20,882 bases of DNA from Pelargonium nanum (Eukaryota; Streptophyta; Magnoliopsida; Geraniales; Geraniaceae). Position 1 is the stretch's first letter. Each line of letters starts with the position of its first letter. The DNA is taken from the NCBI GenBank assembly GCA_036897485.1, contig JAYMTF010001876.1, positions 1 to 20,882 on the forward strand. Direction: 5' to 3'. Made by a program: the position numbers and the translations under genes. The notes under the pieces are model-generated. The model made no database searches and was not told the origin of the DNA. It saw only the letters and a list, made by a program, of their open reading frames with translations. Shown piece by piece: positions 1 through 10,540 of the stretch.

Positions 1-698
1 TCAAATTCATAATTTTATAAAGAGACGTTATAAATATCATGGCAATCCACAAGGGAGTGTGAATTTTCTTAATCATATTTTAAATACACATTCTAATAGC
101 TCAATATTAATTTTTAATTAATTAATACTTTAATGTAATAAATATTTTATTTTCTCAAATATAAGTCAAATGAACCAAAAAAATTAGGTTTTAAAATATT
201 ATATAGATATGTAATTGTTCTTTCAATTTTAATTTTAGTTGAAAGTTGAAGACCTGCGAGAATAAATTATTAAATCAAGTAACGTCAATGCAAACTGAAA
301 CAGAGACCCGAGCAGCGCCGGGTAGAAGAACTAGTTGATCGTATAGACGAAGAATGCATGCTAGAAATTGTTGTGTTTTTCTTGGACTTTTTAGATTATT
401 TTTAAAATATAAAATTTCAAGGAGATTTTTGGAAATTTAGAATTAATTCAAAAAATAAATATTCCTAAAATTTTCAGAATATATTCCCTACCTAATGTCT
501 ATTGAGCCATTTATGAAGAAAAAAATAGCTAGAAATTCACATTTCTAGAAATAATTCAAAATATGTTCGTAAAGCTCAACATGCCTTCTCAAAAATTCAT
601 ATTTCTAGACATACTTATGGATTATTTCTACAATTTTTAAAAATCTAGCCGAATTTCAAAAGTAATCTGAAAAATAAAAATAAAAACTCCTAAAAAAC

Positions 699-733
699 TT
701 GAATTATTTCTGAAATTTTTAGAAATAATTCAA
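699..733. repeat. Perfect 13 bp inverted repeat (hairpin)
   Basis: Arms TTGAATTATTTCT (699-711) and AGAAATAATTCAA (721-733) are exact reverse complements separated by 9 nt. The arm AGAAATAATTCAA also occurs at 546-558, and a near copy lies around 434-447. In DNA this AT-rich some short inverted repeats are expected, but 13 perfect pairs plus a third copy suggests a local foldback or duplicated repeat. Confidence 0.6.
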
Positions 734-1318
734 AAAATCCCCAAAACATAACATCGAGCTAGTAAGGTTAAGCATAACAATAAAGTATAGGGATTAGCTA
801 ACTAACTCAAACAAACATTAGTTGTACTTGGGCGGATTAGTTGTTAAAGTATTGTGGGTTCCTCACTCAGTAAAATTGAAATAACTACCAAATTAAATTA
901 GTGTTTATATTGAAAGAAGAGTGAGAAATTTCCATTAAGAAAAGAGAGTGAGAATCGATAGTTTCAATGAAATATATAAACTCAGTTCGTTGCTTCAATT
1001 TGCAACTAAAAAGATTCACATGGCAAACTTGTTGAAGACAACAGTTGTTTCTGGTAGAAGTTTAGTGGCTTAGCTACCATACGGTATATACATATGGAAT
1101 GAAATGGAATGAAAATCTACGCTAAGATATTATTTGGTTTAAAGTATACTGCCAAGTTAGAGTATGAGTCGGATTTGTTTTTGTTTTTGAAAAGGTATGT
1201 TGTTTTAATGAAAAGATTGACTATTTTTACCAATGTTATTGGCACATGGTACAATTTCACATATAATATTCTTCTGTCCTTGTGTGTTATTATTAAGGGA
1301 GCAAGGATCCTAAGTTAT

Positions 1319-1432
1319 TAATGAGGTGGTGACACCTTATTATAAATCATGGATCCGGGCGGATCGCTCCGCTCCCACCAATTCACTTGGGTAGGTATGA
1401 GTAAAATTTAATGAGGTGTCGTCACCTCATTG
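1319..1432. repeat. Pair of related palindromes
   Basis: Palindrome 1 (1319-1342) has 10 bp arms, TAATGAGGTG and CACCTTATTA, with one mismatch and a GTGA loop. Palindrome 2 (1409-1432) has TAATGAGGTG and CACCTCATTG around a TCGT loop, with 9 of 10 pairs. The two lie about 90 bp apart in the same orientation and share the arm sequence. Between them is a GC-rich patch with GGATCC and GGATCG words. They could be the remains of a small foldback element; no target duplication was found. Confidence 0.5.
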
Positions 1433-1973
1433 GTTTGGCTTAGCTTAAGTCATAAAATGTTTGGTTTAGATACCTTTTCCTCTATTATTAATATATAATA
1501 TGTGTATAATTTAATATTTTAATTTGACTAATGATATTTTAAGACGTAGAAATTAAAATTTTGATTGCTTAACCTATGTGACAAATTTTTTTTTTTTTAC
1601 TTGTACAAACTTTAGTTAGCAAACAACATACTTTTAAATGCTAGTGACCTATTTATAGGTTTTGGTAAAAGTTCATGCACCTGAAAAATGCTGATCTCTA
1701 CAGTAAAATAACTCAAGACTTTGATTTGAACACATTTCCTATGTTTCTTCTCTGCATTTTTCTTTACTTTTGGGGGCAGAAATTATGCAAAATGAGACAA
1801 AGGAGTGAAAAGAAAGAAGTGTGTAATTTCATAGAAGATTTATGTATGTACAAGAAGTGGACACCACAAATTCCTCCAATACTAAACTTTTCTGTTAAAC
1901 AGAATCCTCCTATATCATATGTACCTTTTGCCATTTTCTTTTCTGTACATAATCATCAAAATTAGTCCACTTA

Positions 1974-1994
1974 CTGGAACTGGAACTGGAACTG
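1974..1994. repeat. CTGGAA hexamer microsatellite
   Basis: CTGGAA is repeated three times followed by CTG. It is a short, simple tandem repeat in intergenic DNA with no other feature attached. Confidence 0.8.
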
Positions 1995-2283
1995 CAAGAA
2001 AGGATGTCCCTGTCATGTTATAATTAGCCTAAAAAAGAAGGAAGCTGCCACCCACCAATGATCTTAAGAACTAGGAAGAGATAAAACTTCATGAAATAGC
2101 TTTCCACCAATCTCCAGCTACTTGCAATCATCACACCAATCATGTCAACCACAATAGGTTGTTCTACAAGGCTAACACAGCATCAACTTCACAAAGCCTT
2201 GCACCACTTGGAGCCAGAGCCAGCATCCAGCAAATAGTAAGTTAACTTCTGCAGTGGAGCTCCTCAAATCAACATCTAGGCAT

Positions 2284-2390
2284 CTACCATCAACCATCGG
2301 GGCAAGCGGTTTAAGGTGCTCGGTCGCCTCGTGGTCTCAAGTTCGAGTCTTCTTTTAGGTGTTGTTGGTATTGTCTATCCAAAAAAACAG
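2284..2390 (+). mobile_element. tRNA-derived SINE with TSD, antisense to the helicase 3' end
   Basis: The insert carries an A-box-like segment (GGGCAAGCGGTTTAAGG, about 2300-2316) and a B-box (GTTCGAGTC, 2341-2349) about 40 bp apart, as in tRNA-derived plant SINEs. It ends in seven A residues (2381-2387). The octamer CTAGGCAT occurs immediately before it (2276-2283) and immediately after it (2391-2398), as expected of a target-site duplication; extended by two bases the match is 9 of 10. It starts about 93 bp past the helicase stop codon, probably within that gene's 3' UTR, in antisense orientation. It does not fold as an obvious functional tRNA and lacks a tRNA acceptor stem. Confidence 0.75.
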
Positions 2391-2482
2391 CTAGGCATAT
2401 CTTCTGTGTACACAGACGTTAGAGAACATCCCAACTTGTCATCATCTTCTAATGGTGCGGCTGAGCTCAAACCCCCTTCATG

Positions 2483-5400
2483 TTAGAGGAACCTACCTGG
2501 CAATGACTTGTAAACAGGTGCTCTAAACACAAACTCTTTGGGCAGAGATTCCATACCTATGTAACAGTTTCTAGCTTTGGCATCATTGATCAATGCAGCC
2601 CAGTCCTCGGATTGCATCAGGGCATTAGCATTTCCCATAACCTGTTACAAGAATAGCACAATTAGTGGAGACATGTGAGGGGTGTAAGAAAGATTGATGA
2701 TAAATAAAAAAGATTGTACCCAAAGTGCCCTTCTTGCTCGAGTAAGGGCAACATTCATTCGGCGGATATCTGAAACAAAGCCAACTCCGTGATTTGAGGC
2801 ACGCACACATGACATGATAATTACATCACGTTCTTGGCCTTGGAAAGCATCTACTGTATTGATATAAATATCTTTCCCTTCCTCTGAATTTATAACATCC
2901 ACAAATTCACGTTGGAGGCATTTGAATTGCAGCTTGTATGGTGTAATAATACCAACAGTCTGTTTCCTCAGACCCGAAGATTTTACAACTCTCTGAAGAT
3001 GCTCATACAAGCGAAGACAGAACTGTGCTTCATGTATGTTCTGATAGGAGACAGATCCACCTCTGTGTGATTCCCTCCCATGGGTAATATCAAAGAATAC
3101 ATAAGGGCTAAGTAATGGGTCCTTGTGGTATACTTCATCAGGTAAAGCGGTGATACTCTCACTGTCGGTAAGACGTCCTTGATAAAAGTACCTAGAAGGG
3201 AAATCCCTAATTTGAGGATGCATCCTGTATTGGACAGATAACAACATTGTAGGGCATCCAGCTAGTTGGAATCTTTCAAAGAGGCTTCTACTGTACAACA
3301 AGGTTCCAGCAGCCTTACTGATAACAGTTGCAGGAAGTTGCTGAGGATCCCCAACAAGAACACATCGTGCTGCACCAAGAGAAAGGGGAGGTAGAATTGC
3401 TACTTCACTGGCTTGTGCAGCTTCATCAATGACCACCATATCAAAGCCATGGGTAAGACGAGAGAAAAGCTTGCGACCACTGCTTGAAACTGTAGTGAAA
3501 ACAATCTCAGCCTCATTAGCAAAACTTGCCTCCAGATTAGCACGTGCTTCTTCCATATTGAAGTTCCTGCCAGGATGGAACCTGCTTTCTAAAATAAGAA
3601 AACGTGACATTTCAACTAGAACTTTGTCCCTGCCTTCAACTGCTTCTGCAAGTTTCTGAAGCAACATGTCTCGGTTCTGATCACGAGCCATAAGGACATC
3701 AGGGTCAACACCAACTGATCCTTGGGAACGAATATCTGCAGCTGTAGCATTAAGTTGTCTTTGAAAACCAGCTATACGCAGAGCTAACTCAGCTTCACGA
3801 ACTCTCAAGTGATGCATCCATCCATAAACTTCCTCCCGACTCTTAACTAAAAGCTGTTCTGTTCTCCGCTCAACAGATACAGCTTGAGCAGCACGTGTCT
3901 GTGAATCAACCCCAACTCGTGCCACATCAGGTCGATATACTTTCATCTCTCCATCAATGAATCCACGATCTAGAACTCGGGCAAGAAGCTCATCAGTTGC
4001 AGCATTAGAAGGCGCACAAACTAGCATTCGAGGCTTTGGACAAAGTTTCGGAAGAGTACGAAACAGATTCTGATCCATGTTCTGAAGAACTTCTTCAATT
4101 GATCCAACAGCAACAGTGTCCAAGTTGCTCTCATTCTGCTTATAGCTTTCAGGTGCTAGTTTTTTCAGCAAAGCATTGTAGAAATGTTGATACTGAACTA
4201 AATGGATTACATTTAACATTCCCCAAACCGTGTGTGTTTTACCTGTTCCTGGAGGGCCTTGAACAAGTGTAAAGGGCCATGGATTCTTTGTGGTCCCACT
4301 ACTAGTGCCGGCAGCAGTATGCATTGCAGCCCATTGGATGGCAGCTAGTTGGGGCCCATTGAAGCTCTTATGCAGATGATCAACAAAGTTTGGCGTGAAA
4401 CATTCAGGCATAGCAGGAGGTTGTTGCTGATATTTTGGGAAATGTTCTGGACTGGGCTGAAGGATTGCAGTTTGCATCTACAAAAAGATATGTTCTTCCA
4501 ATATGTTATACACATGAACTATATGAACTAAAAGTACAAAACACACGTGCAATACAACATCCCATTACTCACCTGCAAATTAAGACGGCGAAATGCATGC
4601 AAGGCAACATATTCTCGTTGGGTTGTTGCAAGAGAACCAAGCACGGTTATAAACCAAGTGCCGCCAGGCTGAAGTTTCCTCAAAATATGATCAACATTGC
4701 TAAGATAAATAAAAAATTTAAGAAAAAAATTCAAAATCACGGCTACAAGTCTGGTGATGCTAAAATTTAGAACGAACATTTAAAAAATAAATAAATAAAA
4801 CTATGGATATTGGAAAGTTTAGAGCAACCTGTTATGATCATATGAGTCTCCAACATAAAAATGAAGGACAGCTCCAGGAGGATCACGATTACCAATTGGA
4901 ATGTAACGCCTAACAGTACCAGCTACACGTCCACTGATCTCAGGTTCCTCCCCATCTTCAATTGATGAGGTGTTGTTCCGCTTGGATCTGACTGCTTAAT
5001 ATCACAAGAAATAGCATTGGAAGAATTAAAAATATATATAAAAAAAAGGCATTTAAATTTATGCAGAAAGGAATTGGTACTCTTGACACAAACCTGGCCC
5101 AGGCCTGGGAGAAGAAAGAATTGCCACATCTCCTTCCTTAAATGACATCTTACACTCATTTGCCGGAATGAGTATCGCATCATACCATCCTAAGCCAACA
5201 AAATTAATAAAATTAAAGTACATGAAATGGAAAACACTAGAACCACTCCAGCAGCAACAACTAAATTTGTTAATGACATCAGAAAATTTTCGGACTGTTT
5301 GAAAATGCATGATAATCTTTCTCCATTTTTTAGAGTCATGCTGACCAAACAAATATCCAAATTGACATTTTAATTGATAGAATTGCAAACTTGCCAAGAG

Positions 5401-7556
5401 TCTTTGGCCAAGTTAGTAATGCTACCTTTTTAAACTGTGATAAACTCGATCAATTCTGAAAGGTAACAGTATTATGGGATGTGTATGTCTAAGTGAAAGC
5501 AAGTACATCATAGCTATCTTGCTGCTTGCTTTTACCTGAAAATTTAGCATTGCACCCACTTTCACTTGGACAAAGATATCCCACCTAAAACAATTATTGT
5601 GGTATTTTTGTCAAAAAAAGAAGGCAAAATGTAAACTTGCTAACGTTTGGGCTATTTCGCTACTCATGCGGAGTAATTTATAAAATTGCATTAACAGTAG
5701 AAAACATTCAATAAAAAGCAATGATTGATACCTCGTTCCCGCCTCTCAATATTCCTTATACGGACCATTACATGTGTATCTCTAGAAACTGTTTCAGTTA
5801 ATTCCTCCCAAGTGCTGTAAAGCTGTGCTCGGCATTCCTCAAAAAGCAAAGGCTCAAATACTCTGATATACTCTTCAACTGATTCAAATGAACCAGGAAC
5901 ACATTGAAGCTCCGCATCCCCTGGTGGCCAATAATCAGTATTGGTTACAGAAAGATATAGAGACAAAAGCAACAGCAAGCTTCCATATGAGCAGAAAAAT
6001 AAAATTAACATATACATAAATAAAAGAGGCTCTCAACTAAAACAGAATACAATCTTAAGCTAAGGAATAGATATGATATAACCAAAAAGGTGAACAGCAA
6101 TGAAACTTGATACATTCGAGAACAAGAGTTTAGTTTAGTCATCTAAATATTTCTAATAGCCTGCATGTTTTCCATCTGTGATTAATACGTATGAAATCTC
6201 TATAGGCATAAAGCAATAAGAACTCTATGTATACCAAGGAGATAGGAGTATACAACAAAAACAAAACTATTATCAGTTAGCATAGGGAAATGACAACAGG
6301 AAGAGTCGAGAAGTAACATGAACATTATTTTATTATTTAATACCTGGATTGTGCCAAAACTTCTCATTGGTCACTTCACGTATAAGACGTTCCACTGAAC
6401 TATCTTGATAAGAGGTACTGATCACAACTTGCTTCTTTTCTGGAAGATGCTTCTTCCCTAATTTGGGGTGCATATTGCTTTGACCAATTGAAGCTGGTTT
6501 CCTATTAATTACCTGTGAGTTCTTCAGCTGTCTTGAATCAGCAGGCTGCTTCCACAAACTTTGCCTTGGAACAGGCTGTAGAGGTACCTCTGTAGATAGA
6601 TCAGTGTCACCATTTAACCTCCTAGGATTTGCTAATAGTCCAGAATTCATATGACCATTACATTCAACTTCAGGTTCGCTCCGTTCAACAGGAGTTCTTC
6701 CTTCACTATAAGAAACCTCAACTTGTTTCTCACCCTTAACCATAGGTGGAATTTCCTTTTCTATGACACGTTCAATAGGTGAAGGAACGTTTTGGACATC
6801 TTTGATGTTACGACCGGTCACAGGTCCGGGAATGTTCTGCCTCCTCGGTGTTGAGGTTTTGATAGGACCAGCTTCCTTGACATCCTCTAATTTAAGAAAC
6901 ATAGTTTGCCTATTTCGTTTCTTTCCCAGCATTACTTCCTTGTGATGGTCTACTTTCCTCTTTCCAGAATTGTTAGCACACCTAAGTGCATGAATTGCTT
7001 CAGTACCTTTAACTTCTCTATGTTTTGTAACTGAACCAAGTTCCTCCCGGCCATCTACAGATAAATCACCTCTAACATCGCCTTTCTGACGATCGTTGAT
7101 ATCTGAATCGGATTTCAATGAAGCATGACTGTTATTTTCTTCCTTGGTATTTTCAAAAAACTTATTGGCATCACAAGAAACACTCTCAGCAACCAAACCA
7201 GAAACATCACCCATCATTTCAGACATGCCCTGCTTTTTGGAAAATTTACCCTGTACTTCAAAATTACAGCTTCCACTTATATCAGTAACACCCTCAGCAT
7301 CAGACCATTCTCCTTCTTCTCTATCGACAGCTTGAGCATCTACAGAGCTTGAAACTAACAATGGTGATGCTTCCAACTCACCATGATGCAGCTTAGATTG
7401 TGAAGCAACCTTGGGAATCAGCCCCCCTTCTATCTTCCGGGGATTTGAAGAAAGGTTTGTCCTTTGCAGCTGGAAGCTGACAATACTATCACTCTCCTCA
7501 TCATGTCCAGCAGGGTCTTCGTTAAGATCAAATATCGGCCTTCCTCGAGAACCCAT
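2483..7556 (-). CDS. SEN1/UPF1-like superfamily 1 helicase (7 coding exons)
   Basis: Predicted ATP-dependent 5'-3' RNA/DNA helicase of the plant SEN1-like group (annotated in plants as tRNA-splicing endonuclease positive effector-related; it resembles Arabidopsis At4g30100/At2g19120 as I remember them). Coding exons on the minus strand: 7556-6344, 5920-5732, 5189-5094, 4991-4829, 4699-4573, 4477-2720 and 2641-2483. Every intron is GT-AG, phases agree, and the total is 3705 nt (1234 aa). Residues 1-404 look disordered, with DLNEDP at 10-15 (DLNxxP, EAR type), EEGEWSD near 80-86 and a basic, NLS-like stretch at 199-216. Helicase motifs: I GPPGTGKT 670-677, II DEAAQ 947-951, III GDPQQLP 972-978, IV QYRMH 1012-1016, V VDAFQGQER 1138-1146, VI NVALTRARRALW 1171-1182. 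A helical stalk-like insert (about 799-895) separates motifs Ia and II. All catalytic motifs are intact. The start is the first in-frame ATG and gives the conserved MGSRGR N-terminus. Cellular role (termination, R-loops or RNA surveillance in the nucleus) is inferred from family. Confidence 0.92.
5536..5584 (-). other. Exon-like segment in helicase intron 2 (possible poison exon)
   Basis: Inside the 542 bp intron 5190-5731 there is a 49 bp segment bounded on the minus strand by a good acceptor (TTGTTTTAG before 5584) and a good donor (CAG then GTAAAAGC at 5535). Skipping it gives the conserved junction ERRER-G-WYDAI. Including it would add 49 nt, shift the frame and, reading on from the upstream exon, reach TGA within eight codons. 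It is therefore not part of the main product, but it looks like a spliceable cassette exon. It could equally be a chance decoy. Confidence 0.3.
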
Positions 7557-7647
7557 CTCATATGTAAAGGCATACAAATAAAACTGTGTATCGGAAAAGG
7601 TTTAAGTAGCACTCATTCTTTTATCCTCCTAGCAAAAGATGCAACAT
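7430..7647 (-). promoter_or_regulatory. Upstream ORFs in helicase leader, one overlapping the start codon
   Basis: If the leader acceptor is at 7715/7716, the 5' UTR just before the helicase start holds three upstream ORFs. uORF1 at 7647-7621 encodes 8 residues. uORF2 at 7616-7602 encodes MSAT. uORF3 starts at 7573, runs out of frame across the main ATG at 7556 and stops at 7430 (47 residues). Ribosomes that initiate at uORF3 would bypass the main start, so translation could be damped. The peptides themselves show no recognised motif. Whether these ATGs are in the mature leader depends on the inferred intron. Confidence 0.45.
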
Positions 7648-9122
7648 GCCAAAAAATTGATGCAAGGTAATGAATCTTGGTGCAACTGGCCAAATGAATT
7701 CTAAGAGAATGTCTCCTGCAAATCAAGTCCAGCAAAACAATCTAATAAAACATTAAATGTCAGGAAGTACATAAATACAAGAACTCCTAATAACACTATA
7801 AAGATGTGTTTTTAAGACTAAGCCTACAATTCTCGGATGAATTTGGCAAGCAAACTAAGCATATGGTAATTGCACAAAAAGATAAATTTTAAAAAGTTAA
7901 AACCATTTCAAAGTCTAAGGTAACTCTAGAAACATGAACTAAATATCCAATAAAACCAAAATATGCTACGAAAACATAAGTCATAAGCAATGCATCCCAT
8001 GACTGCTAATGTAATATCAACATGTTAAATAAAACTTACACACTTCAAACAATGAATGCAATGCCCCTCAATGTCTAATCAACAACTTCAACAATATAAA
8101 AACATATATGAAAAATACACAAAGCCCCAATTTAAGCAAGCATGCCTTTGTTTATAAATTGTATACACATCCTTGTTCCATTAAGTATTACTCCTTCCAT
8201 GCAAAAATAAGTGCCCACTTTCTCACATTTGTAAGAATTAATTATAAGTTGGTTAGGACTGGGCATTCTACCTTATATACTCATCTGCTCTTGTCATAAC
8301 AAACTCAAGCGGTTCTAACTAACCTATCAGGTACTCTGCATAATAACTAAGTGAATATTGATTTTGGAATAAGAGTAATGTATTTAGTCGCATCAGATAA
8401 CCACTAACAAAATCCATGCAAGAATAAAGGTAAAGACTTTTCAATGCCAAAAATGAGAAGGTAACCAGTGGTATAAGTGTACTAAAAGAACAAATCAATC
8501 ATCCTTCAACAATACTACAACACTGAACCTAGTATTCACCAATGGCCACATAAGCAGAACAAGTTTTGAAATCAGTACAAGAAAATCCTAAATCTAAACC
8601 CATCAATGGCAGATTAACTATGCACAAATCAGAAGCCCTACAGGATGCACAATGATCAAGCCTAACCAAAACCCGCATATTCCGATCAAATATGTGAATG
8701 ACCCATCAACTCTAACCTCAGAACAAACTACACATACTACCATCAGTCCCAGATCTAAACTACACATCTCCCAATCCAAACCCCTCATCTCATAGCCAGT
8801 TCAACTTCTCACACCAAGCTCACAATCCAAACCAGTCCAAACCAGATCAAACCCAGAATGTGCCATTGAATCAATCAAAACTTCTCCTAATAATTTCCAA
8901 ATGTTTCAAACTCGAGCCACTGATTTCCAACTCAAAAGCAATTTGTTCACGAAGAGAAACCCAGAAATTACAAAAATTACAGTTATGCATTAAGAACATC
9001 AATTCTAAAGTTAAGAAATCCGAGGTTTTACCTCTCGAGAAAATAACCAGAAGGCAGAGAGGCTCGTCGTGTACAGAGAAAGGTTTCAGCAATAGCAACC
9101 AGACGTGAGCAATGGGAAAATA
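7557..9122 (-). other. Helicase 5' UTR with leader intron
   Basis: Non-coding leader inferred from splice signals. The first leader exon would run from about 9122 to 9032 and end in a donor reading GAG then GTAAAACC. The acceptor is best placed at 7716 (TTGATTTGCAG, then GAGAC), leaving an intron of about 1316 bp (9031-7716) and a second leader segment 7715-7557 joined to the coding exon. The intron is AT-rich, has no coding potential, and contains a mariner-like repeat end at 8189-8225. The exact transcription start and acceptor are inference; other acceptors are possible. Confidence 0.5.
8189..8225 (+). mobile_element. Stowaway/mariner-like terminal sequence
   Basis: After a TA dinucleotide the sequence reads CTCCTTCCATGCAAAAATAA and continues GTGCCCACTTT. 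This resembles the terminal inverted repeat of plant Tc1/mariner and Stowaway elements (CTCCCTCCGTCCCAAAATAA type, inserted at TA), as known for that family. No matching inverted end was found nearby, so this is a solo or truncated remnant inside the helicase leader intron. Confidence 0.45.
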
Positions 9123-9149
9123 CGATGAAACGAACGGTGTGGTCACGGG

Positions 9150-9157
9150 TTTATATA
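9150..9157 (-). promoter_or_regulatory. TATA box of the helicase gene
   Basis: On the minus strand the sequence reads CCTATATAAACCCG, a good plant TATA box. A start about 30 bp downstream falls near 9120, which fits the leader exon that ends at the donor at 9031/9032. The upstream 9160-9300 region is GC-richer (several CCGG and CGCC words) than the flanking DNA, as expected of a promoter. No specific operator could be identified. Confidence 0.6.
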
Positions 9158-9426
9158 GGAAATTTTAAGACCCTCTCGCCGGACGGGGTTTTCTCCGGTC
9201 CCCGTTAAATTTCGCCGGCGGGACTGTTTTAGACCTATTTTTATGTTGCCCAAAATGCCCTGCTCATTGGACTTGCGTGTATAATACTTGTACGTCAGAA
9301 TAGTATCCTTGGAGAGGACGTGGGAGAAGTGTATTTATGAATCTAATTCTAGATTTGTAGAATTTCATACGTCAATGAATTTCAAAATAGTGGTAGCTTC
9401 ATAAAAACTTTCAATCACTATCTTGC
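9158..9426. other. Helicase promoter-proximal region
   Basis: Short intergenic stretch between the TATA box and the LINE relic. The first ~60 bp has a GC-rich patch with repeated CCGG and CGCCGG words; beyond about 9300 it becomes AT-rich. No coding potential and no named regulatory site can be supported. Confidence 0.4.
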
Positions 9427-10540
9427 AATATTTTTTTTATAGGCAAGAAGTAAATTAATTTTTATTATAAGGAAAAATAAAGTACAAACTCTAATAAGCT
9501 TAATGAAAGATATTGGATATTTCGAATTATAAATTGGGAGCATTCTTTGATGTTTTCGAAGACAGCCTTGTTTCTTGCAATCCAAATGAACCAAATGGTG
9601 CAAACATGTTCCCTTCCATTGTCTAGCAACTTGCTTACTTTTTAGCAATGAAGGCCACAGTGTAATGAGCTCGCGAATGGATGATGGTAATACAGGTACG
9701 ACCGACCACCAACCAAGGATAGATAACTCACAGCCAAGTAGAAGATGATTATTGTCATCAAAGGATTTTCGGCAAAATATGCAGATACATTGCGAGATCG
9801 GGAGACGAACCCCCCTGTCTTCTAAGAAGGAACTTGTTGGAACACAATCCAAAGCTGCTAGCCAAACGAAAGACTAAATTTTTGGAGGTACATTTGGGAT
9901 CCATAACATGTTAGAACACGGAACTAGCTCTCGCGAATATGCTTTGGAGATGGCTGAGTACGCCTGGCCCGACTTGAAACCATGTTTGGGGTCGAGGTCC
10001 CAAAGAATTTTGTCTTGCTTGTTTGCCGAAAGATGAAAACCAGTGAGGCGAGCCAATAACTCTTCTTGACAATCCAACACCCATTGCCTGTGAGAACGAC
10101 AGAGGTGTAAGCGCCAAGGAGGGGACAAATTGGGTTCATGAAAGAAACTGACTGTTTTGCCATTGTGAGTGCAAATTGAGAAGAGCCTGGATAAATTTTG
10201 GAAAGAGGTCGATCCGATGCCTAGATATCAAGCCAAAACCTGATAGATTTGCCATTTCCTAGAACCCATCTAAACTTATTCGGTTCGATTAGATTACCGA
10301 GCCCGTCTGCTGTTTTCAATTTGAAAATGTCGCAAATGACTGGAGAAAGATTTTTGGCTTTAACATTGTGAAGACTCCACTCCTCACCGACCCAGTTGTA
10401 CTTGCTGCAAACTAACTTCCTCCATAGTGATTCCGGCTCAGTTGCAAACTGCCACCACCAACGCGCTAGGAGGCAATTGTTCACTGTCACTAACTGTCGA
10501 ATAACGAGACCCCCGCGATCCTTAACTAATTGTGAATCAT
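9427..10540 (-). pseudogene. LINE (L1-type) reverse-transcriptase 3' fragment with zf-RVT domain, broken
   Basis: Reading leftward in shifting frames, the minus strand encodes the region downstream of a plant LINE reverse transcriptase. First comes a GGLVIRQL...NNCLLARWWW block with VLGNGKSIRFW (ORF 10649-10221). Then the zinc-binding RVT region follows (10128-9874, 9852-9418): FKSGQAYSAI and a C-x2-C ... H-x4-C cluster in ICIFCRKSFDDNNHLLLGC. A WFIWIARNKAVFEN stretch follows in another frame, matching the usual WxxWxxRN motif. Frameshifts and stops between these blocks make it a pseudogene. It lacks the endonuclease and catalytic RT portions (5' truncated) and ends in eight A residues on the minus strand (9438-9431). 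No clear target duplication was found. Confidence 0.8.

Larger units (their letters stand above)
1..2283. other. AT-rich intergenic region
   Basis: No gene can be supported here. The stretch is AT-rich and the open frames on either strand (for example 1109-1321 and 1675-1965, plus) have no recognisable domain or neighbouring splice signals. Structure that can be seen: a 13 bp perfect inverted repeat at 699-733, with the same arm recurring at 546-558; two related short palindromes at 1319-1342 and 1409-1432; and a CTGGAA hexamer repeated about 3.5 times at 1974-1994. The segment about 360-760 keeps repeating variants of AGAAATAATTCAA and may be a decayed repeat element, but no family is recognisable. 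Confidence 0.6.

Noticed and set aside
1675..1965. A 96-residue plus-strand open frame.
   Set aside because: No domain, homologue or splice context was recognised; a chance frame in intergenic DNA is more likely.
2284..2390. A possible functional tRNA gene on the plus strand (A-box and B-box present).
   Set aside because: No acceptor stem pairing is visible, the segment ends in poly(A) and is bracketed by a short direct repeat, all of which fit a SINE rather than a tRNA gene.
4923..5397. Minus-strand open frames of 86 and 112 residues.
   Set aside because: They are read-throughs of helicase exons and introns; only 5094-5189 and 4829-4991 fit the conserved protein.
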